Assembly: GCF_947179165.1 (NCBI RefSeq)
Contig: NC_077240.1
Coordinates: 5,506,001-5,570,000 of the forward strand
Direction: 5' to 3'
Length of the DNA: 64,000 nt
Source of the DNA: Solanum dulcamara
Lineage: Eukaryota > Streptophyta > Magnoliopsida > Solanales > Solanaceae
Made by a program: the position numbers and the translations under genes. Shown here one piece after another: positions 1-13,015 of this stretch; within the stretch, counting starts at the first letter, position 1, and each line of letters starts with the position of its first letter. The notes under the pieces were generated by a model that saw nothing but the letters and a program-made list of their open reading frames with translations, did not search any database and had not been told where the DNA came from.

Positions 1-1764
1 TTGGCATTTGGGAAGGTGTTTGCATTGCTTTAAATACTTTTAACTTTTACCCTATTTTCTTTTACTATCTTAATGGTCCAATATGTTATACCTCCCTATT
101 TATTCAAATACAATGTATTACTTTAGGTGATACAGATAAAATTTCAAAAGTTAATAATTTTTATATATTTAAAATTATTAATTATTATAATTTATATAAT
201 TTTTAAATAATATATGTTATATCTTATGATTCAATTAATGTGGCACTGGCAGAATTTCGAAAATTTCTTAAGAAGAATTGTCTTTAAAATTTTCAAGTTG
301 TTAATTATTATGATTTATAGTATTTTTTACTTAATTTCAAATTATATATGTTACTTTTTTTGTCCAAATTTGTGTGGCACCGATAAAATTTTGAGAGTAA
401 CTTAATTTTGATGTCTTTTTAAAATATTTTAAATTGCTAAATATTGCGATAATAATTTTTACATAAATTTATAAATATATAACATATTAAAAAATAAGGC
501 AAACAAATTAAAATGAGAAAATACAAAAAATTCAAAATACCCTCATCCAAAATCAGACATATCTTCATGCAGTTATATCGACGAATAGCTGTCGGTTTCT
601 AATTGATTCTATAAAATAGTAACAATTGCATAAAATGAAGGGAATTAACTATTAAGAATATAAGTCCACGAGTGAATATAGAATATGAAGCATGAATTTT
701 ACTAGAATCTTATAATTATATTGAAATTTCGTAAAACATGTAAGAAATTTCTAATTAGGAAACAATATAAAATAGTTTGTTCGTTCAGTGACAAAGGAAA
801 ACCCCATTATGCTTTCGTGCCCTCCACAATGGTTTATTTGTCCCTCTTTTTCTTTATAATTTGAAATTATTTAAAATTTCATAAACTTTAAATTTCTGAT
901 TTAAGAAATTAATACTTAGCGAAACTCAACTTATATTTAAGTCGGAGGTGGAGGAGGGCTTAGGTGTAAGCCAATAATGTGCACTTATTTGCAGGCAGGC
1001 ATGGGGCAATATTAATGGCCTATTTGGCTAAAAAAATTGGTGAAGTTAAAAGTGTTTATTCAATTTTTTTGTACTTGTTTTAGATATTTTAGAGAATTGA
1101 AGTGTTTGATTATTCTTTCATAAAAAAAGTGTATTTCTGAATGGAATCTGAAGTTGGAAAAAGATAAATCTTCTCCAAACACTTTTGAAATCTTAACTAA
1201 ACACAACTAATTAGGCATATAAGTTATTTTATAAAATTACTTTTTCGAAAAATATTTCTAATAAAATAAATAAATTTTAAAAGTTTGATCAAAGTAGGCT
1301 ATAATTTGACGGTTGACTTATGAATTACACGGACTCTTAAAAGTACATAATTCCACAAATACCTTTAGTGGTGATTGAAATATTCGGACATCTTTTAGGA
1401 TCATATTTATAAAGCTTATAGAAGTTCTCATATCTGAAATTTAATTCCAGCTAGTTCCATCATCATCCCTTTGACAAACTAAAATAATCAAATCCTTACC
1501 AAGATTTTTTTAAAAATGAAATCAGTACAATAGTAATATGAACTAATAATGGAAAGGATTTATAGAAACTATTCCTAAACCTTTCCAGAAGTATCATTAG
1601 AGAACCATAAGGGACATGAAAAATACACATAAAGCAAGTGATTGCCTTCAACAAGGTCCATTTTAGGAACCAACTAGCTATAGGGAGTTACCCAAATATA
1701 TTCTTCAATACAAAATTGGCTTCTACTGACTTATTTTGCAGCATATGAAGTGGATACAATAAGC
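1..1764. other. GDI 3' flank and intergenic AT-rich DNA with a probable MITE
   Basis: No coding region is supportable here. The part nearest 1764 should include the 3' UTR of the minus-strand GDI gene, but no single poly(A) site stands out. A MITE-like segment at about 1017-1300 has imperfect inverted ends (gcctatttggcta on the left, tttgatcaaagtaggc on the right) and resembles the segment at 22236-22564. The rest is AT-rich with short ORFs that have no recognisable content. Confidence 0.5.
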
Positions 1765-4700
1765 TTATTCTTCAGCAGTAGCACTTGCAGCACTCAGGTC
1801 CACAGACAAGTCAATGTCCTATATAAAAAGGTACATTTGTCATTACACGAGGTCGAAAGAAAGAAAATATATTTGGTAAACAGTAGAAGATAATAACTTG
1901 AGTTGTTGATATATATGTTATGAAACTGCTGCATATTGTCAAATGTCAAGTCACCACTCACTCACTAGATAACCAAATTCCAACTGGAATCTTACCTTTC
2001 CCGTTATCTTGCTGTACATGTTTAGCACATCCATTACCGTGGACTCAAAGTGTGTTGTTGAATCATAGCTCTACAAGGAAGGATAAAACAGGATTATTAG
2101 ATCAGAAAACAAATTTAGACAATTAACTGCTGACCGATGTATAAGAGACACATTGGAGTGGCATGAAAGAAGCCTACCATAAAGTTTTTGGACTTTTAAG
2201 AAGTCTGATTTATGTCGAAAGGACTATGCATATGTTAGCCTATTTATGCAAGAGAAGGCATGCCTAAGCTTGTAAGACATTACTCTTATATTCTTTTTTT
2301 GCCTTGGTGGCATTTCTAGATTATGAAGAACGATTCCCTTAAGTAGCAGTAATTTCACATAATGTGGGGCAAAGTTCAGCATGTCAAAGAAGAAAAATCA
2401 AAGTGCCCTATCCGTTTTCAGTGATACTTCTATAGAATTTGGGAACATATGCATAAAATGTCTTCTAATTCCTCAGGAGAAATAAAAGCTCATATAGTAC
2501 TAACAAGTAATAACCGAGTCATATCTCCTTGGTGATATATTTCAGATGAAATAGTTGTAGAAATAGAATAGAAACTAGAAACTAGTATTGGAACTTACTT
2601 TAGATATGAAACAATTATCAGCCGCAGAGTCATGTGAAGGTACGAATCTGTCATAAGTTTCATAAAATATCTCATCGACTGCCCCAAGTATGTCTACGCC
2701 AGGCTTCAGTTCACTCTCGGGGTCGTTGGTTTCAGCTTCTGTCGAAACAAAGGCAATATATTTCCCTTTTGGAGCTACATTGTGGGAGTAGGAACAACAG
2801 AACAGGTACCTGTAACCGCCATGTTGAATAAGTCACTCTGAATTATCTTTCAAGTTTCTCCAAACAGCACAACAGGTTTAGTGAGCATGTACTGGAGTCT
2901 AGGACTATATAAATAGTGACAGTCACTTCTCAACAATTGTTTAGAGAAAAGAGGACTTAATTACTAGTCAGTGACATCTAAAAGTAAGGTCAAAGTTAGT
3001 ATGCTTTGTAATCGTCTGCAATGTCAGAGACATCCCACTATACTACACCATTCAATAGGACATGATAATTCAGTAGACTATCTGGAATCCTAAACATACA
3101 TGTCTGATTTGCGACCAAGTTGCTTCTGCGGTAGAATGACCTGGGCTGAATGAGAATCATTAGTGTTAGGGATGGGATGGCTCATTATACAAATTGCACG
3201 GGCAACTTTTCCAACCTTCTGGACCTGCATAATATATTGGTATTAAATCATTTGTCAGTAGAAATTATTATTCTGATCCTTTTTTCTGCTAGGCAGATGA
3301 TTAAGCAAATTTTCAAGACATGAATCGACAATGCAGAACTCCTGGACATATTAGTTATTCACAATTTGCCAATAGTACCTTATCAGGTAAATATGAGGGA
3401 TCGCAGACAACTTTCTTGCATTTGGCAGTTTCTCCTTCAGAAGTCACACCAACAACTTTTCCACCTTCATCAAACTCCACCTGCAATCCAGAAACTGAGT
3501 GCTCATATAAACTTCAATTTAATTCAATGTGAATGTAAGCCAAGTGAAATTCTTCAGCATTTTGAGTGAAGCAGCCAAATCAGTGCTTTATCGTCTCAGT
3601 TTTCTTTGTAAAATAATATGACATACTTAAAATTACAATATGAGGAAAAATTACAATATAAGGATATCTGGTCCAGATTACATTTAGAATTTCTTTTTCC
3701 ATAGGGCAAGAAGAGGCCTAGATGTTAGATTAGAAAGATTAGTGAGACACATTCTGGATGCTAAAACATTTGTAAAACTTTACCTTATATGGGGATTGTT
3801 AAGCTTCCAAATGAACTAGAGATGGTTTGGATGATTACCTTACACTGTGGCTTGTTAAGCATGTAAGTTCCACCATAAACTGCACTCAGGCGTGCAAACG
3901 CCTGAAAGCATGTGCACCAATCAAATAACAGGAAAAAAATTATATTTATTCAAACAAAACTGACAGAAAATACACAAGGAAACAAACCTGTGGTAATTCT
4001 CCCAGTCCGTACAATGGATAAATATAGGGGGATCCTGCTTGAAAGCGTGCTAAAGACTCTGCATAAAGCTTTAAAAACCAAGAGACAAAGTAGTCATTAA
4101 GTAATCCTTTAAGCAGAGAATTCTGATAGTAACAAATAACTGTCAAACATATTTTACCTCAAAAAGAAGAAAGCATATGTTAGCTTATGTAATCAAAGAG
4201 TTTGGTTTTCTTATGAGTTACAAAAAATAGTTCTATGCATATGAAAGGAAGAAGGGTTAACATCACAGCGTATAAATTTGGCATTTTACTTGATTGTGAT
4301 AATTCTTTTTAGAACATTTTATGGAAGACCTACTATGAAATTATCAGTTCACAACTCATAAATTAATCATATTGTAGGACACATACTAGATCATAGGATT
4401 ATACCAACACTCTATTTTACTTTGCACTATCAAATTAGATTTAAAGGTCTTCTATCCATGCCAAGAAAGTAGAAACACAAAAGAGAAACATAATGAAGGC
4501 TGATGTCTTGATCGAAATCAAATCTAATCATAAATAAATAATAAAACTAAAAAGCTGTATTTTCTGATTTACAGAATCAGCAGGCAAAACCATATTGATA
4601 AGGTGTCTGCTGCTATCTGACAATGTAAAAGATTTCTTCATCTAGTAACATGACATTACAACTACAGCCACAGGAGGTATACAATTAATAGCTAAACCTA

Positions 4701-7629
4701 GAGTCTAATAAGTGAAGAGAGTTGGTGGTGGACATAAAAGACAGTGATATGTGAATACTTAAAGCATGCGGGTTTTCTCTTGTATGAGGACCTACACTCC
4801 CTATATATATATAACATGGAAAATTCGTGACTTCCTAAATTTCTTCTTTTCTTCCTCATGGTCATGGAATAGTGGATGCCTATGCAAGCTTTCAATCAGC
4901 TTTAGTACTAGAATAAGTTACACCTAGCTCATCAGCAATCACAAACCAAAAGTTTACACTGTCATGTCAATGTGAGAAAACTACGTTAGTGATGATATCT
5001 TTATTAAATAATTATATACTTTTGGCAATACTAAATTGATAAAGTCAAACTCACCTTTACTCTCTTTATGAAATCCATAGCAGGTTGGGCCAAATAGTTA
5101 TCATCTGTACAGAGTGCCAAGGCATGTCCAATAAAGTCAATGGTATCATCTTCAAGCTCATATTTCCTGCATAAACAACATTTACCAAAAACAACTTACC
5201 AAGGAGTGGAAGAAACTGTCTAACTATAATTCACTATGGATGCAACCTTCACCAATATGTTCAAGCAAGACAATAAAAACACACATGGAAAAAAAAATTA
5301 CGCAATGAATTCTTTTGCAGTGATTTTGTTCAAATCCATCCCTTCATGAGTTTTCGGATCAGTCTCTTCAAAATCTTGCACATAAAGAAAAAACTTCCGA
5401 GCACGGCGCTTTTCAAAGAGCCCCATCAACGGGGATTTCAGAGCTTCAACATCAGTTGCTGGAACTTTGTAGATCTAATGTTATCAGTTTCATGAGAAAA
5501 TTGAGTGAGAATTCTCTACCAAAAAAAAAAAAACAGAAGCTACACCTCATAGTGCTTTAACAAGCATACCTTCCCTTTATTGTACACAAAACTACCATCT
5601 ACAGCCTTGAAGTTCAAGTACTTGGTAACATCAGTGTGGATGAGCACACGAACCAGAGTTCCATTTGCCATTGCAAACTACAGGACATCAGGAAAAAATT
5701 AATGACGTACTTGTAAAGCATTACATAAAAATCTATTAATAGAGACCAATAATCAACTCAACCTAATACAGTTTGGAAATTGTCATGATAAAGACAGAAC
5801 TCTTTCAAGCCCAATATCTTTATCTGTCATCAATAGGAATATATTTTATGAACTTACCTAAAGAAGAGCCTACTCTCTAATTGCACCAGTGCATCTGGTT
5901 TCAATTCTTTAAATTATCGCGCATGCTGTTGAATCCACACTTGGATAATTTTTTACATATCATAACTTCTGCAATATTGGCAACCTTCATAATTGTATGA
6001 TCAGATGGAATGAATCTATATACTCCTTAGATTTCTAAGCATGTCATAAGTTGTCTCGCTTTGGTGGAAGCTCTGTAGTAACCTAACTCATTCCTACCAC
6101 CTGGTCTAAATGAGATGGTTGTCATTTGTTTCATTAATTGCTTTTATCTCATCTTAAAGCTGGAATTTCTTTGAACTGGCTGCTATTCTTGATCTCATGC
6201 TCTTCTATGGACAGATATAAGACTTTAACTATATGCAGGCACATTAGCTTAAGTTGCTTGTGTAAACGGTGATTATCGAGCAGAACCTACAGTTATGTGA
6301 ATAAGTTTAATTCATTTGATACTGGCTTAAATCTGCTTCGGGAAAAAGGAAGAAACAAGAGTCAAAAGTCAAGAAATTGAGTGAGTAGTAAACTGGAAAA
6401 TTTAGGTAATGGAAAGATAAATAATCAAAATTAGTAAGAACTGTTCACCTTTGGAATCATGTCAACATTGTATTCCTTGCTCGTACCTAACTCTTCTGGT
6501 GGCTTGTCATTTCCCCTAAATCGTTTCCAAAGCTACACAAAAACACATGATATGCTGCGATTAGCTGCAAGCGTTAAAATGAAACTAGCACTAACTTACG
6601 CCACACTTCCATTTACGCCTTATTTTACAGTCCTCTCAGGATCAAGACTGAAGAGTGATGAGCTTTTCGAAGTTGTTTGTGCATATTAAGTTCCACAGCA
6701 TTATTAAAGAGGTTACCTGAATTAAATTAAGTGAGCTTGACTCTCCTCCATAATAGTCATTTTTATCCATGTGTAGTACCTGAAGACGTTTAGAGGTTAG
6801 TGATCAATTTTAGAAACGAATGAAGATGTATAAGGATCTGAACTAGAATACATATAAAGTTGGGGCAACCATAAGTAGACTGTTAACTTATAAATAGTAA
6901 GATTGACGATCAAAACTCTGGTAGACATCACATATTGTCGACCAGATCCAGTTACCAGAGTTGCCAATGTTAAAACAGGAAGAGGAAAAAGATCCTCTGA
7001 GAAAAAGGATTCAATTTTTTTAAAAATCATGAATATATAGTTCTGCTTTTCTTAAAATAATCACGAGAGACAACATATCCGAATATATATGAATAGGATC
7101 TAGATAAGCTGTGTTTCCATGGCCCATGTAGATGTAGTCTGATGATCTCTCTCTTTTTTTTTTTTGATGATCATGGTGTCCGGGTCAACTTTGGCGCACC
7201 TCAATCAATTTCATGGACATCTCCCACCAGCAATAGGTACCTTTGTTGATCTCTTTTGTTTTTTCATAATTAACATTATGAAACTATTCGTAACAATCAA
7301 TACTACTTCAACTTAGTCTGAATGCGATGGCAGAGACAGAAGCCATTACTAATGACTCTCCCGTCTCATACACTATATAGATCATCCAAGTATAACAATA
7401 TTTCCCGGGGTAGAGGTAGAACTTAGAAGTCCAGCTACGAGTTCAAAAACTCAAATCCAAAAAGTTGAAATTGTAGCACAACAACAAATTAAGAATGAGT
7501 ATAGTGATTAAAAAGTAAATGAAAGAAAAGAGATCAAGGTACTTTGAGTCCGTCGACGGAGAGAAGGCCGCTGAGAATGCATTCTTTAAGGCCGGTGCCA
7601 AGAACAATGACGTCGTATTCTTCATCCAT
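1765..7629 (-). CDS. GDI: Rab GDP-dissociation inhibitor (GDI), 13 exons, complete
   Basis: The product removes GDP-bound, prenylated Rab GTPases from membranes, keeps them soluble in the cytosol and returns them to donor membranes. Coding exons on the minus strand are 7629-7543, 6779-6717, 6532-6449, 5677-5570, 5474-5302, 5166-5055, 4068-3988, 3901-3839, 3480-3379, 3224-3100, 2809-2599, 2070-1996 and 1818-1765. They total 1338 bp (445 aa plus TAA), the usual length for plant GDI. Every junction is GT-AG and phases agree throughout, including the split codons between exons 5/6 and 10/11. The N terminus [17 protein letters not shown] is the dinucleotide-fold segment of conserved region 1. [11 protein letters not shown], the [19 protein letters not shown] block and DPSYLPDK are also GDI signatures. 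The start is the only ATG that gives this conserved N terminus. No lesion is visible. The family is GDI rather than Rab escort protein because of its length and the lack of REP insertions. Confidence 0.97.
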
Positions 7630-7882
7630 AATTTGTAGTTTGTACTTTAATTTGGTGATGGCTAATGAAGTTTGAATGAATGAATTAAATTGAAATAAGA
7701 ATGAGAAATGGAAATATAGAAAAGAGGGTGGAAAGTTAAAGGAGAGAGAGTGTGTCCCGCTTTCTGGTGTGTTAAATTTGAACGGGTCTTTAGCGGAATT
7801 TTTAAGGACAACCAGTCTCTTCCTTAACTGAATTTCAACTTCTACTTTTTCTTTTCTTTTAATCACACTATATTCTTCCTTT
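7630..7882 (-). promoter_or_regulatory. GDI 5' leader and core promoter, truncated by a Copia insertion
   Basis: The minus-strand sequence directly upstream of the GDI ATG contains a CT-rich stretch at about 7690-7755, typical of plant 5' leaders. Only 253 bp separate the ATG from the target duplication of the retrotransposon that starts at 7888. Any more distal GDI promoter sequence is therefore now beyond 13020. I see no unambiguous TATA box, so the transcription start is not placed. Confidence 0.5.
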
Positions 7883-7887
7883 ACAAT

Positions 7888-8355
7888 TGCAGAAGTCAAA
7901 AAAAAGGGGCTGCCTGTCAGCAACCTTTTTTGACATTGGTTGCTGAAAATGTGTATACCTTTTTGACATTGTTTGCTGTCAACAACTCTTACACGTTTTT
8001 GAAAACGCGTATACGCGTTTTTTTCTCCTATATAAAGAAGGCCTCTTGCCCTCATTCAACATCATCCCAGAAAGAGAAAGTAAGAATACAAAGAGAGTTA
8101 TACACCAAGATAAATATTGTAGTCTTGAGTGTCCTCTTTAGTAGTTGTTCCTTTTACAAGAGAGAAGTGTTAATTGTTGTTTTCTCCTTGTATTTGAGAG
8201 CTGTGTACTCCATATTTTTATAGTGAGATCCTTCTACCCCGTGGTTTTTCCCTTCTATCAGTTAGAGGGGTTTCCACGTAAAATTCTCGTGTCCAATTTT
8301 TTTACATTATTTTCATCATATTAAACTTTGGTTGTGGTGCTTCCTCCTCCCAATA
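7888..8355 (+). repeat. Copia-1 5' LTR with TATA box and CGCG palindrome
   Basis: The LTR begins tgcagaag and ends cccaata (the 3' copy ends cccaaca). A TATA box (tatataaa) is at 8029-8036. Just upstream, 8002-8021 is a perfect 20-bp palindrome made of aaaacgcgta and its complement, which contains two ACGCGT sites. Further upstream the unit tttttgacattg-ttgctg occurs twice (about 7925-7946 and 7961-7979), an arrangement typical of enhancer repeats in Tnt1-like U3 regions. Confidence 0.93.
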
Positions 8356-8356
8356 G

Positions 8357-8368
8357 TGGTATCAGAGC
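8357..8368 (+). other. Copia-1 primer-binding site
   Basis: tggtatcagagc lies one base after the 5' LTR and complements the 3' end of plant initiator tRNA-Met. It would prime minus-strand DNA synthesis. Confidence 0.9.
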
Positions 8369-8407
8369 ATTCGGTTATTCTGTCTATTTTATGCGAAGGT
8401 ACTATCT

Positions 8408-8468
8408 GTGAATAGTAACTTTTCGTGAATAGTAAAATTCTGTGAATAGTACTATTCACGTGAATAGT
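8408..8468 (+). repeat. Four GTGAATAGT repeats in the Copia-1 leader
   Basis: gtgaatagt occurs at 8408, 8425, 8442 and 8460, spaced 17, 17 and 18 bases. An inverted copy directly abuts the third, making a perfect 18-bp palindrome at 8442-8459. The block lies between the primer-binding site and gag, where packaging and dimerisation signals usually lie. Function is not shown. Confidence 0.85.
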
Positions 8469-8535
8469 AAATTTTGATGACGGTACAGTTTGTCACGACT
8501 GTTCGCAAAAATATTCAGAAACGATCTAGAAGTGT

Positions 8536-11500
8536 GTGAAGCAAATAACAATGTCGAGTACAACAAAGTTTGATTTTGAAAAATTCAATGGGACTAATTT
8601 CTCATTGTGGAAAATGAAAATAAAAGCGATATTGAGAAAAGACAATTGCTTAGCTGCAATTGAAGGCAGGCTCATAGACTTTGTTGATGACAGCAAGTGG
8701 AATGACATAGACAGCAACGCAGTTGCTGATCTACACTTGGCACTAGCTGATCAAGTGTTGTCTAGTGTAGCGGAAAAGCGGACGGCGAAGGAAATATGGG
8801 ATACTCTTACAGGGTTGTATGAGGCCAAGTATTTACATAATAAAATCTTCTTAAAAAGAAGATTGTATACTCTTCGAATGACAGAATCCATGTCAGTTAC
8901 TGAACACATCAATACTTTGAATACTCTGTTTTCGCAACTTACAACAATGGGTTGTAAAATAGAGGGTACTGAACGTGCGGAGCTTCTACTTCAAAGTCTG
9001 CCTGACTCGTATGATCAACTCATCATCAACCTGACGAACAATACAGACAGTCTAGTTTTTGATGAAATTGCAGCCGCTGTCTTGGAAGAAGAAAATAGGC
9101 GCAAAAATAAGGAAGACAGACAAACAAGTTCGCAGCAAGCTGAAGCTTTGATGATGGTGAGAGGAAGACCAACGGAACGTGGCCCCAGTGAGAGTCACAA
9201 TCACGACAGATCTCAATCAAGAAGTAAGAAGAATATCAAGTGCTACAACTGTGGCAAGAAAGGGCACTTCAAGAAAGATTATCGGTTCAAGAAGAAGAGT
9301 GAAAACCCTGAGCCATCAAATGCTCAAGGAAATGTTGCATGTACCTCGGATGATGGCGATATTTTATGTAGTGAGGCAATATCAAATAATGAAGGCAGAA
9401 AACGTTTCGCTGATGTCTGGATCATGGACACAGGAGCAACATGGCACATGACTTCCAGGAGAGAATGGTTCCATCAATATAATCCTATCTCAGGAGGGTC
9501 TGTGTTCATGGGAAACGATCATGCTTTGGATGTTATTGGTATTGGGTCCATCAAAATAAAGATGTATGATGGCACGGTTCGCACCATCCAGGAGGTACGA
9601 CATGTAAAAGACTTGAAGAAGAATCTATTATCTTTAGGACAACTAGATGATAATGGATGTTCATATAAGACTCATGGTGGAGTCATGAGAATATCCAAAG
9701 GAGCGCTTGTAGTAATGAAAGCGGAAAAACTTGCGGCAAATCTATATGTGCTTAAAGGTGAAACACACCAAGAAGGAGAAGCATCAACCGCGTCAGCAAG
9801 TTCATTTGAAGAATCAACGATGATGTGGCATCATAAACTTGGCCATATATCGGAACGAGATTTGAAGATTCTTGCTGAGCAAAAACTTCTTCCAGGGCTC
9901 AAAAAGGTTTCACTACCCTTTTGTGAGCATTGTGTTACCAGTAAGCAAAATAGACTGAAGTTTAGCAGTTCCTCTGCTAAAAGCAAGAAAATACTAGATC
10001 TGGTTCACTCTAATGTCTGGCAAGCACCGGTGGAGTCTCTAGGAGGAGCGAAATATTTCGTGTCATTTATCGATAATTACTCCAGGAGAAATTGGGTGTA
10101 TTCAATCAAGAGGAAGGCAGATGTTTTTTCAGTTTTCAAAGAATTCAAAGCGCGGGTGGAACTTGAATCTGAGAAAAAAATCAAGTGTTTGAGGACAGAT
10201 AATGGAGGAGAATACATTGGTGATGAATTTAATAACTTCTGTAAACAAGAAGGTATTAAACGGCAGTTCACGGTGGCATATACTCCACAATAAAATGGAG
10301 TAGCAGAGCGGATAAACAGAACCTTGTTGGAATGGATAAGAGCTATGTTGGCAACTGCAGGGTTGGAAAAACCATTCTGGGCAGAAGCAGTCAAAATCGC
10401 CTGTTATGTGATCAATCGGTCACCATCAACCGCAATTGATCTGAAAACGCCAATGGAGATGTGGACAGGAAAACCAGCTGATTATTCTCGCTTACATATA
10501 TTCGGAAGTCCTGCTTATGTTATGTACAACACCCAAGAAAAATCGAAGTTGGATCCAAAATCCAGGGAATGTATTTTCTTAGGGTATGCTGATGGAGTCA
10601 AGGGGTATCGCTTGTGGGATCCCACAGCCCGCAAGGTGGTAATCAGCAGGGATGTTGTATTTGTTGAAAACAAGATACAAGCAAAAGAAGGTAGCACTTC
10701 AAAAGAAAAATCAGAGACTACTACAGTTGAAGTTGAAGAAATAGAAGAAGTTCCAGTTTCTTCTGAAGCAGCACCAGAGCACGAAGAACAAGAGCAAGCT
10801 GAGATCGAAACTCTAGAAGTTCGATGGTCAACTAGGGAGAGAAGAGAACCAGCTTGGCACTCAGATTATTCTATGGAGAGTAATATTGCATACTGTCTAT
10901 TAACCAAAGATGGAGAACCTTCAACCTTTCAAGAAGCTATGAAAGGCCAAGAATCATCTCTGTGGGTGGCAGCAATGCAAGAAGAAATTGAAGCTCTTCA
11001 TAAAAATAAAACATGGGATCTTGTTCAATTACCACAAGGAAGGAAGACCATTGGAAATAAATGGGTCTACAAGATCAAACGCAATGGTAATGATCAAGTG
11101 GAGAAGTATCGTGCAAGATTGGTGGTAAAAGGATTCGCTCACAAAGAAGGTATAGACTTCAATGAGATATTTTCTCCGGTGGTTCGACTCACAACAATTC
11201 GAGTGGTCCTGGCGATGTGTGCTACATTTGACTTGTACTTGGAGCAGTTAGATGTCAAAACTGCATTTCTTCATGGAGAGCTTGAAGAAGAAATTTATAT
11301 GCTCCAACCAGAAGGTTTTGAAGAACAGGGAAAAGAGAACTTGGTTTGCAGGTTGAACAAATCTCTATACGGTCTCAAACAGGCGCCGAGATGTTGGTAT
11401 AAGAGATTTGATTCTTTCATTATAAGCCTTGGATACAACAGACATAGTTCAGATCCTTGTGTTTATTACAAGAGATTTGGTGATGAAGATTTTGTTATTT

Positions 11501-12474
11501 TGCTGTTGTATGTTGACGACATGTTGGTAGCAGGCCCCAACAAAGATCGTCTCACAAATTTAAAGGCACAGTTGGCTAGGGAGTTTGAAATGAAGGACTT
11601 GGGACCAACAAACAAAATTCTAGGGATGCAAATTCACCGAGACAGAAATAATAGGAAGATTTGGCTTTCTCAAAAGAACTACTTGAAGAAAGTCTTGAGA
11701 CGCTTCAAGATGCAAGATTGTAAGTCAATTTCTACCCCACTTCCTATTAATTTCAAGTTATCCTCAAGTATGTGTCCTAGCAATGAAGCAGAGAGGATGG
11801 AGATGTCTCGAGTACCGTATGCATCAGCAGTGGGAAGTTTAATGTTCGCCATGGTATGTACAAGACCTGACATTGCACAAGCAGTGGGAGTGGTTAGTCG
11901 ATACATGGCTAATCCTGGTAGAGAGCATTGGAATACTGTTAAGAGGATCTTGAGATACATCAAGGGTACCTCAGATGTTACAATGTGTTATGGAGGATCA
12001 GACTTTACTGTTAAAGGTTATGTTGATTCAGATTATGCAGGTGATCTTGATAAAAGCAAGTCCACCATAGGTTATGTGTTCACTCTTGCTGGAGGAGCTG
12101 TAAGCTGGGTTTCAAAACTGCAATCTATCGTGGCTACATCTACGACGGAAGCAGAATATGTAGCAGCTACACAAGCTAGCAAAGAGGCAATATGGATGCA
12201 GATGTTACTGGGGGAGCTCGGGCACAAACAAGAGAAGATTGCTCTGTTTTGTGACAGTCAAAGCGCTTTGCATCTTGCAAAGAATCCGGCATTTCATTCA
12301 AGGACAAAGCACATACGAGTTCAGTATCACTTTGTTCGTGAGAAGGTGAAAGAAGGCAGTGTGGACATTCAGAAAATTCACACGAATGACAACCTAGCAG
12401 ATATGTTTACAAAGCCGATCAACAGTAATAAGTTCATATGGTGTCGATCTTCTATTGGCCTAGCAGAAACGTAA
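8536..12474 (+). pseudogene. Copia-1 gag-pol polyprotein, inactivated by point lesions
   Basis: One frame runs from 8536 (a second ATG at 8551 starts MSSTTKF, the more usual type of start) to 12474, interrupted only by TAA at 10291-10293 inside the integrase core. Order of domains: gag (UBN2-type) to about 9200; zinc knuckle at 9241; protease with DTGA at about 9427; integrase zinc domain at about 9826-9940; integrase core; reverse transcriptase with YVDD at about 11509; RNase H to the end. Two further lesions are visible. The last zinc-knuckle cysteine position reads Tyr (9280-9282). The first acidic residue expected in the integrase catalytic triad reads Asn (10012-10014, context HSNVW). 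The element is therefore probably non-autonomous, although the reverse transcriptase half looks intact. Confidence 0.93.
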
Positions 12475-12547
12475 CATTGCAGTAGTTGGGTAGAAAGAAT
12501 GGTGTGAAGAGTTAATTGATTCTCAATTAAATCTTCAAGTGGGAGAA

Positions 12548-13015
12548 TGCAGAAGTCAAAAAAAGGGGTTGCCTGCCAGCGACCTTTTTTGACATTGGTT
12601 GCTGAAAATGTGTATACCTTTTTGACATTGTTTGCTGCCAACAACTTTTACACGTTTTTGAAAACGCGTATACGCGTTTTCTTTCTCCTATATAAAGAAG
12701 GCCTCTTGCCCTCATTCAACATCATCCCAGAAAGAGAAAGTAAGAATACAAAAAGAGTTATACACCAAGATAAATATTGTAGTCTTGAGTGTCCTCTTTA
12801 GTAGTTGTTCCTTTTACAAGAGAGAAGTGTTAATTGTTGTTTTCTCCTTGTATTTGAGAGCTGTGTACTCCATATTTTTATAGTGAGATCCTTCTACCCC
12901 GTGGTTTTTCCCTTCTATCAGTTAGAGGGGTTTCCACGTAAAATTCTCGTGTCCAATTTATTTTCATTATTTTCATCATATCAAACTTTAGTTGTGGTGC
13001 TTCCTCCTCCCAACA
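12548..13015 (+). repeat. Copia-1 3' LTR
   Basis: It is 468 bp, the same length as the 5' copy, runs from tgcagaag to cccaaca and is followed by the target duplication acaat. The 20-bp CGCG palindrome is conserved at 12661-12680, followed by the tatataaa box. Differences from the 5' LTR are scattered substitutions. Confidence 0.93.

Noticed and set aside
3912..4146. Independent small genes on either strand
   Set aside because: The minus-strand ORF contains GDI exon 7 and intron sequence; the plus-strand ORF is its shadow.
7534..8055. 173-aa ORF as the true GDI N terminus
   Set aside because: Only its last part matches GDI, beginning at the conserved MDEEYDV. The upstream part lies in leader and retrotransposon LTR. 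Kept only as a possible chimeric transcript.
10324..12474. A separate 716-aa gene downstream of 8536-10293
   Set aside because: It is in the same frame as the upstream ORF and continues the same Copia polyprotein after a single stop.
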